Positions 42,140 through 51,047 are shown, counted from the stretch's first letter. The stretch: 51,365 nt of DNA from Bradyrhizobium oropedii (GCF_020889685.1 NZ_JACMYO010000044.1:1-51365), one strand, 5' to 3'. Notes: generated by a model from the letters alone, not told the origin. Numbers and translations: made by a program.

Positions 42140-44479
42140 ATGAGTACGATGACGATTGGCAAGCAGAGGCCCTCAGGAGCTGAACACGCGTCGTTACGAA
42201 CGCAATTCTCCAGATACGATCGCACAACGTTTTCTGGATTTGTCTATGATCGCGCCGATCTCGGCCGACGCTACACCGTCGAGCTGCTCGTCGACGGCGA
42301 GCCATACATGTCATCATTATGTGACGAGTTTGTAACAGATCTCGCCGACGCCGGGATCGGCGACGGTCGATTTGGCTTTACCTTCAACGTGCAGGACCAG
42401 GTCGCCTCGGATGCTGGGATCATCGAGGCAAGACTGGCAAATATCGGAGATCCCGTCGGCGTTCCGATTCGTTGCGATGTCGCTGCACAGCAAGCGCGGT
42501 GGCACCGGATCGGCGATATCGAATGGGTCGGAGGTTTACGCTTCGAGGGCTGGCTTTCTCAGGACATCGACGAAGACATCGAGATCCTGATCGCGGAGCG
42601 GCCGGTGATGACCGTGAAGCCGACCGGGTGGACCAACGTTGCGCGGGGAGGCGAGTTCGGCATCGGCCGCCGGATCGATTTTCATCTGCCCGAGCATTTT
42701 GCGGATGGTCGCATGCGCGGACTTTCCGCGCGGACGATTTCGGGACGAAGCCTGACCGCAGAGCCGGTTGCATTCGTCGCTTTCGATCGCGGACTGGAGC
42801 AAACGCTCGCCGATCTCGGGCGCTGGGAAAGCGAGCGTCTTCGCGGACAGCTGTTCGACCGGGTGCTGCCGGCCTCGATGCCGTTTCACGCCTATCGCAG
42901 CTGGAAAGAGCGCTTTTCGCCGACGATCCAGTCCGATGTTCGATCGGAGGCAGCTGTCGTCCTGATCGGCGACGTCAGGGTGGACGAAAGCATTGAAAGC
43001 CTCGAAGCCCAGCGGCACCCGGCCTGGTCGGCGGTGTGCCTGCCGACGCAGGGGTTCAGTCAGTTCGATCCCAAGGCGGCGCGCGAGTTCGTCGATGGCG
43101 ATGCCGCCGACAGCGAATTCTTTGTCTTCTGCCTGAGCGGGACGATCCTCGCGGAAGATGCCCTGCTGCGCTTTGCCGACCTCTTCGCGTCCGAACCGGA
43201 CTGCGATCTCGTCTATGGCGACGTCGAGGTCCCGGCGGGCGCCGGCGCGGTCTGGCCGCTGGCGTTTTCGGCATTCGATCTCGAACGCGCGCTCGAGCAG
43301 GGCTACGGGGCGTATTGCTTTGCGGTGCGCCGCGACCGTGCCCTGGAAGCGCTGCGATCGGCGACGTCGCTCTACGACATCTTCCTGTCCTGCGCGGAGC
43401 CTGGTCGAACCTATCATCTTCCGGGATCGGTTGCGGCTTTGCCGCGGATTGATGCGTCGGCTGCAACCGCCGAACTCGTCGCTGCGAGCAAGGCCTATTT
43501 TGCCAGAGCCAGTATCGAGGTGAGTGTCGAGCCGCGAAAAGCCGGTCTTCTTCCAGCCGTTCAGGTCAGGCGCGCCGTCGATTGGAACGAGCGCACCACC
43601 ATCATCATCCCGACCAGAAATCGTGCCGAACTGCTCAAGCGATGCATCGAGACGGTGATGCCGGCCGCGAACGAGACGAACGCCCGGATTCTTGTCGTCG
43701 ATAACAGCTCGACCGAGCCTGAAGCGCTGGACTATCTGGAAGGCCTTTCCTCGGACGAAATCGACGTCATCTCGGTCGAAGGTCCCTTCAACTTCGCATT
43801 GATCAACAACGCCGCGGTCGATTGCGTCGACACCGAGAACATCTGCTTCCTCAACAACGACGTCGAGGCGCTCGACGACGGGTGGCTGGCGGAGCTGCTA
43901 TGGCGGCTCGCTGCCCCCGATGTCGGAGCCGTCGGCGCAAAGCTGCTCTGGCCGAGCAGCGTCGTGCAGCATGGCGGAGTGGTGCTGGGGGCCAATTTCT
44001 CGGCCGCGCACGCCTTCAACGACCGGATGGATGGCGATCCCGGTTACGGCGATCTTCTCCAGGTGGCGCACGAATGTTCGGCGCTGACGGCAGCATGCCT
44101 CTTGATGCGCAAGCGCGATTTCGTGGCGGTCGGCGGCATGGACGAGATCCGCTTTCCGATCAGTTTCAACGATATCGATTTGTGCCTGAAGCTGCGCCAG
44201 CTCGGAAAGCGCATCGTCTTCACGCCGGACGCGAAGCTGGTTCATCTGGAGTCGGCCAGCCGAGGTCGCGATTCCATGCCGGATCGCAAAGCGCGCTTCA
44301 AGCGCGAGCTGTCGATGCTGCGCGCGAAGTGGGGAGAGGTGCTGCTCGACGATCCCTATTACAGCCCGCTGCTGGGATTGGACTCGACGCCGTTCTCTTC
44401 GCTTGCGTGGCCGCCGCGATCATGGAAGCCGCGCGCCAACCTGCCGCCGGTGCCGACCGTTCCTCCGATCGGGATGTAG
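42140..44479 (+). CDS. Large multidomain family 2 glycosyltransferase
   Basis: This 779-aa protein has two N-terminal accessory modules: about 30-130, with SGFVYDRADLGRRYTVELLV and AGIGDGRFGFTFNV; and about 135-240, with LRFEGWLSQDIDEDIEILIA and FGIGRRIDFHLPEH. A GT2 (GT-A) domain lies from about 482 to 720. It shows TTIIIPTRNRAELLKRCIET, ILVVDNSSTEPEALDYL, NICFLNNDVEALDDGWL and FNDIDLCLKLRQLG. A degenerate GT-like segment may lie between 270 and 440. The accessory modules resemble the terminal modules of the WbsX-like protein. The ATG at 42140 has GAGGGG upstream. Its last 60 bases overlap the convergent gene. Confidence 0.87.
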   Translation: MSTMTIGKQRPSGAEHASLRTQFSRYDRTTFSGFVYDRADLGRRYTVELLVDGEPYMSSLCDEFVTDLADAGIGDGRFGFTFNVQDQVASDAGIIEARLANIGDPVGVPIRCDVAAQQARWHRIGDIEWVGGLRFEGWLSQDIDEDIEILIAERPVMTVKPTGWTNVARGGEFGIGRRIDFHLPEHFADGRMRGLSARTISGRSLTAEPVAFVAFDRGLEQTLADLGRWESERLRGQLFDRVLPASMPFHAYRSWKERFSPTIQSDVRSEAAVVLIGDVRVDESIESLEAQRHPAWSAVCLPTQGFSQFDPKAAREFVDGDAADSEFFVFCLSGTILAEDALLRFADLFASEPDCDLVYGDVEVPAGAGAVWPLAFSAFDLERALEQGYGAYCFAVRRDRALEALRSATSLYDIFLSCAEPGRTYHLPGSVAALPRIDASAATAELVAASKAYFARASIEVSVEPRKAGLLPAVQVRRAVDWNERTTIIIPTRNRAELLKRCIETVMPAANETNARILVVDNSSTEPEALDYLEGLSSDEIDVISVEGPFNFALINNAAVDCVDTENICFLNNDVEALDDGWLAELLWRLAAPDVGAVGAKLLWPSSVVQHGGVVLGANFSAAHAFNDRMDGDPGYGDLLQVAHECSALTAACLLMRKRDFVAVGGMDEIRFPISFNDIDLCLKLRQLGKRIVFTPDAKLVHLESASRGRDSMPDRKARFKRELSMLRAKWGEVLLDDPYYSPLLGLDSTPFSSLAWPPRSWKPRANLPPVPTVPPIGM

Positions 44480-46972
44480 CAGGACGTCCTCGACCACCCA
44501 GTCGAGCACGGCCGCAATCGTTGCATCGGCGTCAGACCCTGGTTGCAGTTTCAGGTCGGCTGTTCGGCAGCGCGATGGTGCCGCGATCCACTCTGTCGCA
44601 GCGGCCGGCAGCCCGCTTGCCAGCAGTGCGTCCACCAGCGGATGCCCGAATGCCGGTTCGCCGATGTCGAGAACCAGTTTGGTGATGCCGTGCCCCTCGA
44701 TGAGCGTGGCAATTTCGTCGACGGTGATGTCGCCGGCGACCACGACATTCGTCCGCTGCATCAGCTTGAGATCGTCGAGCGTGGTACCAAGCACGATGAT
44801 CTCGGCGTCTTCGTCGGCGGCGGCCATGTGATCGCTCAAGGCTCTGATGAAGCGGAATTCCGCGACGCTGGCGTGCAGGGCAAGCAGGCCGAGACGCGCC
44901 GGGCCGTTCACTGCCTGATGCCGCGTCGGCGGTGCGGGCGTGTCGCCTAGCCTGGCCACTTGCAGGCCGAGAACCGCTTCGGAGAACGCGGCCCCATCTT
45001 CACCGATCGCCGCCATGCGTCGAGCCCCCGCGATCAGATCTGTCCAGTCCGGATCGCTGCCTGATCCAATTGCGGCGCGGGTGGCAAGTGCGGTGTCGGT
45101 GATCAGGAGGTCGTAGGCGAAACGCTGCGTGAGCAGCGACAGGCATGCGGCGGGCAGGCGGTTCGGCTCTGTAATCTCGAGCGATCGGACTCGGAGATCG
45201 GCGAGAAGCGTCAGAAAAGCCTCGCGGCCCTCATCGGTCGCAACGTCGAGTGCGATCGATTGCGGAACGCCGCCATCCGGATCGAAGATCGCAGCCGGCT
45301 GGCGTTGTCCCTCGGAGCGGACGTGCACGACCAGGCCACGTTGATCTTCCTTCGCGAGTTGCCTGCACCGCCTGATGGCGATCTCGCGGCCGACGGAGGA
45401 GCCGCAGACGATGACGTGTGGGCCGTCGCCGCGCGGTTCGTTCGAGAGCAGCTTGAGCTCGAGCGCCGCGCGGTAATCGCGGAGCGGATCGGCAAGCAAA
45501 AACGCGGCGCACTCGGTCGCATACCGCCGGTAGCGGTGCTCGAGAACGCGGAGATTGCGCAGCACCAGCGAACGCTTCTCGCCGAGGAAGGAGCGCGAGC
45601 CCTCGTGTCCGACAAAGACCGAGGGGATGCAAACGTTGCGGAAGCCGGCCTCCGCCGCGCGCAGACAGAAGTCGACGTCTTCGAGATAGCCGCGATAGAA
45701 GTCGTCGGACAGCTCACGCACCGCGTCGAGGCATTCGCGGGTAATGTAGAGGCAAAACCCGATGCCGTTGGGGATGTCGATGGCGATCCCTGAATTTGCC
45801 GCGCCGGCGAGCTCATCCAGCAATTCTATCTCGCCGGGCGAGGGCAGTGGATTTGAACGGTTCGGGACGGGAAAGCTGGTGTATTCACCGTTGTTCGAGA
45901 GCGGGGTCGCCGTGCCCACGCGTGGTGTCGATTGCACGGCGCTGCGCAGGCGTTGCAGCGCATATTTCGGTACGATCGTGTCCGAGTTCAGCAGCACGAC
46001 GTCGCCGGCGCCCGTCGCACCAAGCGCCCGGTTGACCGCGCCGACAAAGCCGAGATTGTGCTCGTTGGTCAGCAGCCGGATGCGGAGCGCTGCCGCCAAC
46101 TCGCCGAGCAGGCGCTTGATGTCGGGCTCGGGCGACGCATCGTCCACGACCAGGATGGTCGAGCCGGGCGTGCAGGCGACGGCCGTCAATGCGCTCTCGA
46201 TGCAGGCGCGCGTTGCGACCAGATCCCGATAGACCGGGATGATGACGGTGAGCGGGGGAGTTTCGCCGTTTCGAGCGCGAGCCGGCCGTTGTGATGCGCT
46301 CCGGCGATCCGGAGCACGATTGGCCGGCAGTTGAATGCTCGCGATGATCCGGCCTGCCTGCGTGATCTCGAGGCGTTGCGAGGTCGCGGATGCCGGCCGT
46401 ATCAGACGGAAGCTCGCGGCGCGTCGTCCATCGAGCGCGAAGCCGTGGCGGGGATCGCCAGGAAGCTGGATCGTGCTGGATTGATCGGCCTGCGCCAGCG
46501 AAAGGTGCAGGTCATCGGCCCCCCGCCACGTCGCCCATCCCTTCACCTCTTCATCCAGGAAGTCGACACGGGCGCAGCTGTCCTGACCGCTCTGTTCGAG
46601 CAGCAGGAGGGCGCTCCTGACCGAATCCGGATCGTCGTCGCGTCGCGCCACGCTTCGTGCCGCTTCGATCTGCTGAGGGCCGTCACCCCAGGCCATCATT
46701 CGCCGCGCCGCGACCAGGTCATCCGGTTCGAGCTCGATCGCCTTGGCCACGCTCGCGAGGGCGGCGTCCCTGAGATCGAGGTGAAACAGCGCTTCCGCGC
46801 GCAACAGGTGGGCGCGGGCACCCGGAGGCGGCAGAATCCGGCAGCGGCGGTCGGCGAGCGCGAACGCCCGACGAAAGTCACGCGCCTCGAGCGCGCCGAC
46901 GGCGGCTCGCTCGAGATCGATGTGATGGAGCGTTTTGGACGTAAAGGCGATCCTGCGCGCGTCGGCGGTCAA
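44420..46972 (-). CDS. Large family 2 glycosyltransferase with TPR-like N-terminus and unknown C-terminal half
   Basis: This 850-aa protein starts with a short helical TPR-like region (about 15-110, with RAHLLRAEALFHLDLRDAAL). A GT2 domain spans about 237-500: TVIIPVYRDLVATRACIESA, ILVVDDASPEPDI, NLGFVGAVNRALG, VVLLNSDTIVP and GYLEDVDFCLRAAEAGF. The C-terminal 300 residues look like a GT-B-type or Rossmann module (VIVCGSSVGREIAIRRCRQL, LGLLALHASVAEFRFIRALS) but cannot be assigned firmly. It follows the 328-aa gene by 23 bases on the same strand. It overlaps tail to tail with the preceding GT2 by 60 bases. Confidence 0.85.
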   Translation of the reverse strand: MTADARRIAFTSKTLHHIDLERAAVGALEARDFRRAFALADRRCRILPPPGARAHLLRAEALFHLDLRDAALASVAKAIELEPDDLVAARRMMAWGDGPQQIEAARSVARRDDDPDSVRSALLLLEQSGQDSCARVDFLDEEVKGWATWRGADDLHLSLAQADQSSTIQLPGDPRHGFALDGRRAASFRLIRPASATSQRLEITQAGRIIASIQLPANRAPDRRSASQRPARARNGETPPLTVIIPVYRDLVATRACIESALTAVACTPGSTILVVDDASPEPDIKRLLGELAAALRIRLLTNEHNLGFVGAVNRALGATGAGDVVLLNSDTIVPKYALQRLRSAVQSTPRVGTATPLSNNGEYTSFPVPNRSNPLPSPGEIELLDELAGAANSGIAIDIPNGIGFCLYITRECLDAVRELSDDFYRGYLEDVDFCLRAAEAGFRNVCIPSVFVGHEGSRSFLGEKRSLVLRNLRVLEHRYRRYATECAAFLLADPLRDYRAALELKLLSNEPRGDGPHVIVCGSSVGREIAIRRCRQLAKEDQRGLVVHVRSEGQRQPAAIFDPDGGVPQSIALDVATDEGREAFLTLLADLRVRSLEITEPNRLPAACLSLLTQRFAYDLLITDTALATRAAIGSGSDPDWTDLIAGARRMAAIGEDGAAFSEAVLGLQVARLGDTPAPPTRHQAVNGPARLGLLALHASVAEFRFIRALSDHMAAADEDAEIIVLGTTLDDLKLMQRTNVVVAGDITVDEIATLIEGHGITKLVLDIGEPAFGHPLVDALLASGLPAAATEWIAAPSRCRTADLKLQPGSDADATIAAVLDWVVEDVLLHPDRRNGRHRRQVGARLP

Positions 46973-46995
46973 ATGTCGACCTTATCTGGCCGTAG

Positions 46996-47982
46996 TCAGC
47001 CCGTCGTCTTTACGGCGCTCTGCCGGCTCCGGAACACGCGCACTCGCCCCTCGAGGCGCGCTCCGTCCAGGCGCGGCGCCGGATTGACGGGTTCAGCGCG
47101 CCTCGGGTGCTGAGGCGCGAGGGGCGCTGCCTGCACGCGGCGTTCTTCGAGGTTGAGCTTGAGGCCCACCAATGGTTCCCGGCCTGACGGGCCCGACACC
47201 ACGATCCGGTTCCCGGTGACCCGCAGGGCGGGCGCCCCAAGGAATATCGTCTCGGCCGAAATGACATAGCGATCGACGCTGGGGCCTGTGGCTTCCAGCG
47301 AGAACCCTGTGATGGCCAAAGCGCGTCCCCTGGTTCCGGCAAAGGTTCCGAGCGGAACGAACTGGTTGTCGCCCCGCTGCGGCCTGGCGAACTTGACCGC
47401 ATATTGCAGGTCGAGGTCGTGTGGCTTGTTCGGCCATTCGAGGGAAATCCCCTCGATTCGGGCCGGAGCGGACGGTCCGGCAATCCAGGTATTCGTACCG
47501 ACCGTCACATCGCCCAGACCCGCGACATGAGCGAGCAGCTTGAGGTCGCTCGACTCGCCAACACCTGCCCCATCGAGGCCCGCGTCAGCCTCGAACGTAT
47601 CGAATGGCTGGCTGGCCGGCTGCCCCTTGGGCTGCTGCCCCTGGAACTGCTGGCCTTGCGCCTGCTGGCCCTGGGCCTGATGGCCCTGGGTCAGCGGCTC
47701 GATCTTGATATTGGCGGCAGTCGATCCGCCGGCGCGCCCCGCCGTGACCTCGACGATCAGGCGGCTTGGCCGCGCGACCGACACGACCAGCGCGCTTTCG
47801 GGCGCAAACAGGGTTCCATTGACCACGTCGGGTCCGGTAATGATATTACAATTGTTAAGGCTGGCGCGATCTGCATAAACGCGCACCACCGGAGGTGATG
47901 TCTTATCTTCCGCGCCATTGTACCGAACCAGGAAAAGACCCCGTGCCAGGTCAATGGTTTTCTGCTGAATCTGTTCGTTCAT
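46996..47982 (-). CDS. Unidentified beta-rich protein with a Gln/Gly pentapeptide linker
   Basis: I do not recognise a family for this 328-aa protein. The N-terminal 95 residues (beginning MNEQIQQKTIDLARGLFLVR) are beta-rich. A linker of GQQ-A/F-Q pentapeptides follows. The C-terminal 170 residues contain LGTFAGTRGRALAITGFSLE and LFLGAPALRV-like strands ending GREPLVGLKLNLEE. The AGT-x-G-R-x-hydrophobic pattern faintly recalls ChW-type or other carbohydrate-associated beta modules, which is speculative. No signal peptide is visible. It is the first gene of an operon with the 850-aa GT2 and is divergent from a GT4 gene, so a role in the same glycan pathway is likely. Confidence 0.75.
   Translation of the reverse strand: MNEQIQQKTIDLARGLFLVRYNGAEDKTSPPVVRVYADRASLNNCNIITGPDVVNGTLFAPESALVVSVARPSRLIVEVTAGRAGGSTAANIKIEPLTQGHQAQGQQAQGQQFQGQQPKGQPASQPFDTFEADAGLDGAGVGESSDLKLLAHVAGLGDVTVGTNTWIAGPSAPARIEGISLEWPNKPHDLDLQYAVKFARPQRGDNQFVPLGTFAGTRGRALAITGFSLEATGPSVDRYVISAETIFLGAPALRVTGNRIVVSGPSGREPLVGLKLNLEERRVQAAPLAPQHPRRAEPVNPAPRLDGARLEGRVRVFRSRQSAVKTTG
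47621..47690 (-). repeat. 15-base tandem repeat encoding GQQxQ
   Basis: On the minus strand, four to five degenerate 15-base units encode GHQAQ-GQQAQ-GQQFQ-GQQPK, a flexible linker between the two domains of the 328-aa protein. The unit number could vary between strains. Confidence 0.7.
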
Positions 47983-48021
47983 CGTCGCCTGCGAGCCTAA
48001 CGGAATGGATCGATATGTCTC

Positions 48022-48051
48022 TCACACAGTGTGCCCCAAAAATCTGTGTGA
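48022..48051. promoter_or_regulatory. Inverted repeat TCACACAG-N14-CTGTGTGA
   Basis: Perfect 8-bp arms (48022-48029 and 48044-48051) lie in the 111-base gap between the divergent 328-aa and GT4 genes. The spacer length (14) equals that of the 36-base repeat before the exporter gene, though the sequence differs. AATGTTAAT follows at 48065. It is a likely regulator site. Confidence 0.45.
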
Positions 48052-48093
48052 TAGAAGGGGGCTTAATGTTAATCCGGTGAGATAGTTTCACAC

Positions 48094-49407
48094 GTGCAGA
48101 TCGAAGACACCCTGCCGGTCATGATGCAAACCCTGACCCCAATCGAAGACCGCGCGGCCGGGGGGCGCGCCCGCCCGCCAATGAATGTCCTCTTCGTCCA
48201 CAATAACTTTCCGGCCCAGTACCGCCACATTGCGCGTGCGCTCGCGGAGCAGCCCGGAAACAAGGTCGTTGCGGTTGGTTCGTCGACCGCGAGCACGACG
48301 CGGGATATCCGGCTGCTCAAATATTCGACGACCAAGTCGGACTCCGCGCTGGTGCATCCGTTCGCCCGCCGCTTCGATGTCGAAGCGCGCCGTGCTGAAG
48401 AGGTGCTGTATGCGCTGTCGTCGCTGTCGGGGCAGGGCTTCGTGCCCGACCTGATCTTCGCGCATCCCGGTTGGGGCGAGACGCTGCCGCTGCGCACGAT
48501 GTTTCCGCGCGCGCGGATCATCCTCTATTGCGAATTCTATTACGGATCAGAGGGCCGGGACGTCGGCTTCGATCCCGAGTTTCCCATGACGGGCCTCGAC
48601 GGCAATGTCGCGCTCCATCTGAAGAATGCGACCACGCTGCTGGCGCTCACGGAATGCGATACCGGCGTTTCGCCGACGCCGTGGCAGAGGTCGACCTTTC
48701 CGCGTGAATTCCAGAGCAAGATCGAGGTCATCCACGAGGGCGTGGACACCGACGAGGTGAAGCCCAATCCGGTCGCGCGGTTTCAGCTTCCGAACGGCGC
48801 GACGTTGTCGGCAGACGACGAAGTGATCACCTACGTCTCGCGCAATCTGGAGCCGGTGCGTGGCTTCCACATCTTCATGCGATCCCTGCCGAGGATCATG
48901 GCTGCGCGGCCGAATGCGCAGGTTGTGATCGTCGGCGGCAGCGGGACATCCTACGGAGCGAATCCGCCGGAGGGTTCGAGCTGGCAGTCGATGTTCCTCG
49001 ACGAGATCAGATCGGACATCGACCTTCGCCGCGTGCATTTCCTCGGCCGGATTCCCCGGGGACAATATCTCGAACTGCTGCAGATTTCCTCGGTGCACGT
49101 CTATCTGACCTATCCGTTCGTGCTGTCATGGTCGCTGCTGGAAGCCATGAGCGCGGGATGTGCGGTGGTGGCGTCCGACACGGCGCCGCTTCGCGACATC
49201 ATCTCGGACGGCAACGGCCTGCTGGCGCCGTTTTTTGATATTGACGCGCTGTCGGATCAGGTAATCTCGGTGCTGACACGGCCCAAGGCCTTCAAGAAGA
49301 TGCGGATGAAGGCGAGGAGCTTCGTGAGGGACAATTACGACGCAAAGCGGGTCTGTCTGCCCCGGATGCTGACTCTCGTCGATGAAGGTGTCCTCCCGCG
49401 CACGTAA
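48094..49407 (+). CDS. Family 4 glycosyltransferase
   Basis: This GT-B enzyme has a core that starts MNVLFVHNNFPAQYRHIARA and continues PDLIFAHPGWGETLPLR, CEFYYGSEGRDVGFDPEF, VIHEGVDTDEVKPNP, ITYVSRNLEPVRGFHIFMRS, HFLGRIPRGQYLELL and YPFVLSWSLLEAMSAGCAVV. The first Glu of the usual EX7E pattern is replaced in this last motif. GTG at 48094 gives 437 aa; the family core begins at ATG 48181, so the true start may be there. It is followed after 25 bases by a ParA-like gene on the same strand. Confidence 0.88.
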   Translation: MQIEDTLPVMMQTLTPIEDRAAGGRARPPMNVLFVHNNFPAQYRHIARALAEQPGNKVVAVGSSTASTTRDIRLLKYSTTKSDSALVHPFARRFDVEARRAEEVLYALSSLSGQGFVPDLIFAHPGWGETLPLRTMFPRARIILYCEFYYGSEGRDVGFDPEFPMTGLDGNVALHLKNATTLLALTECDTGVSPTPWQRSTFPREFQSKIEVIHEGVDTDEVKPNPVARFQLPNGATLSADDEVITYVSRNLEPVRGFHIFMRSLPRIMAARPNAQVVIVGGSGTSYGANPPEGSSWQSMFLDEIRSDIDLRRVHFLGRIPRGQYLELLQISSVHVYLTYPFVLSWSLLEAMSAGCAVVASDTAPLRDIISDGNGLLAPFFDIDALSDQVISVLTRPKAFKKMRMKARSFVRDNYDAKRVCLPRMLTLVDEGVLPRT

Positions 49408-49432
49408 CGGGGGATAACGCCAGGAGTTTGCG

Positions 49433-50095
49433 ATGCCGCTTGTCATCTCGGTTGCCCAGCGCAAGGGCGGGGTCGGAAAGACGACTCTTGCGGTCCTGCT
49501 GGCCGCAGAACTGGACCGGCGCACGGGCGTTGTGGGGCTGGTCGACGCCGACTCGCAGGCGTCCGCCTGTCACTGGGCCGAGCCCGGCAATCTGACGTTC
49601 CCCGTCTACCAGCTTGATCCGGAAACCCGCCCCGTGGCCGAATGGGCCAAGCTGATGCGCCAGATTCCGCATCAGATCATCGTCGTGGACTCCGCGCCTA
49701 ACGATCGGGTGCTGGGCGCCGTGCTGGCGGTCGCCAATATCGTGCTGATGCCGTGCACGCCGTCCGGGCTCGATATCGAGGCCACCGCGCGGACGATCGA
49801 CATCGTGCGGGAGGTGCGCGCAGCGCGGCGAACGGCGCTCCGTGCGATGATCGTGCCGAACCGCGTCGACCAGCGCACGCTCGAAGGCCAGCAGCTGATC
49901 GAGGAGCTGGATACGCTCGACGAAGAGATCGGGCCGATGATCGGAAGCCGCTCGGCCTATGTTCGCGCCGTCGCGCTGGGACAATCGGTGGCCGATTTCG
50001 CCGGCGGTACGCCCGCAGATCTCGAGATCAAGATGCTCGCCGATCTCGTCATGAGCTGGTGCGGGATCGCGCCCAGGCAACGCGTATCGATTTAA
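49433..50095 (+). CDS. Orphan ParA/MinD-like ATPase
   Basis: This 220-aa ATPase has a deviant Walker A KGGVGKTT (Lys11 signature and Lys16), GLVDADSQASACHW as the second nucleotide motif and IIVVDSAPN as Walker B. The short length, lack of an N-terminal DNA-binding domain and absence of parB or parS here argue against chromosome partition. It resembles the small ParA/BcsQ/VirC1-type proteins that place protein complexes. AGGAG precedes the ATG at good spacing. Co-transcription with a polysaccharide glycosyltransferase suggests it could position the synthesis machinery, for example at a pole (inference). Confidence 0.85.
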   Translation: MPLVISVAQRKGGVGKTTLAVLLAAELDRRTGVVGLVDADSQASACHWAEPGNLTFPVYQLDPETRPVAEWAKLMRQIPHQIIVVDSAPNDRVLGAVLAVANIVLMPCTPSGLDIEATARTIDIVREVRAARRTALRAMIVPNRVDQRTLEGQQLIEELDTLDEEIGPMIGSRSAYVRAVALGQSVADFAGGTPADLEIKMLADLVMSWCGIAPRQRVSI

Positions 50096-50417
50096 CAGAA
50101 CGCGCGGGCTGCCTTCACGTCAGGCTAACCATGCCCGCATGGGAACAAGAAATCCCGCACCGCATCCAATCCTGTGTGTGACGGCGACGTCCGCAGAAAC
50201 CGCGGGAAAAAAGCCCAAAAAGACAATAAAGCCGCGATCTGTTGACCCTCGCGCGCGTTATCATTCGGCACCGAAAAGCTCGCCGGTGCGGGGAACCTTG
50301 CTTGGTTAACGGACCGCTCGCGCGCATCCGAGCATTTGAAGTAAATGCCGCCGCGCGCCTGAGCCTTAACTCAAGACATTTCCCGTAGATGCTTCCCGTC
50401 ACTGTGGGGAGTGAAGA
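50096..50417. other. 322-base gap between the ParA-like and BTLCP genes
   Basis: No supportable gene was found. It contains short A-runs near 50210-50230, a GGTTAACGG palindrome near 50305 and TTAACTC near 50367. No U-tract hairpin is obvious after the ParA-like gene. A promoter for the protease gene is expected here, but boxes cannot be assigned with confidence. Confidence 0.4.
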
Positions 50418-51047
50418 ATGTACAGCGTCAATCGAGTGATGGCCTTGTTTCTGGCCATCGTCGCGCTCGGGACAAGCGCGCAGAACACCCAGGCTGGAAT
50501 GATCGGCTTCCCGCTGCCGCTGCGCGGTGTGGTCGAGAAGATCCGCTTCAGCGAACCGACGCTGGCGCCGATGGCCTACACCATGTTCTGCATGCGCTAC
50601 GTCGACGAATGCAAGCCGAAGGCCCGCGCCCGCATGGTGTTTCGCGGTGGCGCCACCCGTCTGACCAGGCAGCGCATCGCCGACCTGATCGAGGTCAACG
50701 CCTCGGTCAACCGCAGCATCGCGCCACAGCGCAACGAACGCGGCCTCGCCGGCGAGGAATGGCTGATCAACCCGGCGCGCGGCGATTGCAACGACTATGC
50801 GGTCAGCAAGCGCCATGAACTCTTGGCGCGCGGCTGGCCGATGCGCAATCTGTTGCTGAGCGAGGTGGTGACGTCCTGGGGCGAGCATCATCTCGTGCTG
50901 GTGGTCCGCGTCGAGGGCGGCGATGTCGTGCTCGACAATCTGAACGCGCAGATCCGCACCTGGTCGCAGGCGCATTATCGCTGGGTCAGGATGCAGACCC
51001 CGGCGAACCCCGACCACTGGGCCGCCATTGCGCAGGTCGGCGCCTGA
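50418..51047 (+). CDS. Transglutaminase-like cysteine protease (BTLCP, LapG-related family)
   Basis: This exported protein of 209 aa has a signal peptide (VMALFLAIVALGTSAQNTQA). The BTLCP catalytic triad is visible: Cys124 in GDCNDYAVSKRHELLARGW, His157/158 in GEHHLVLVV and Asp173 in VLDNLNA. The family includes LapG, which cleaves type I secreted adhesins in the periplasm. Bradyrhizobium-like genomes carry several such genes without a known target, so a link to the RTX system here is only a possibility. The RBS GGGGAGTGAAG lies directly upstream. A terminator follows. Confidence 0.88.
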   Translation: MYSVNRVMALFLAIVALGTSAQNTQAGMIGFPLPLRGVVEKIRFSEPTLAPMAYTMFCMRYVDECKPKARARMVFRGGATRLTRQRIADLIEVNASVNRSIAPQRNERGLAGEEWLINPARGDCNDYAVSKRHELLARGWPMRNLLLSEVVTSWGEHHLVLVVRVEGGDVVLDNLNAQIRTWSQAHYRWVRMQTPANPDHWAAIAQVGA

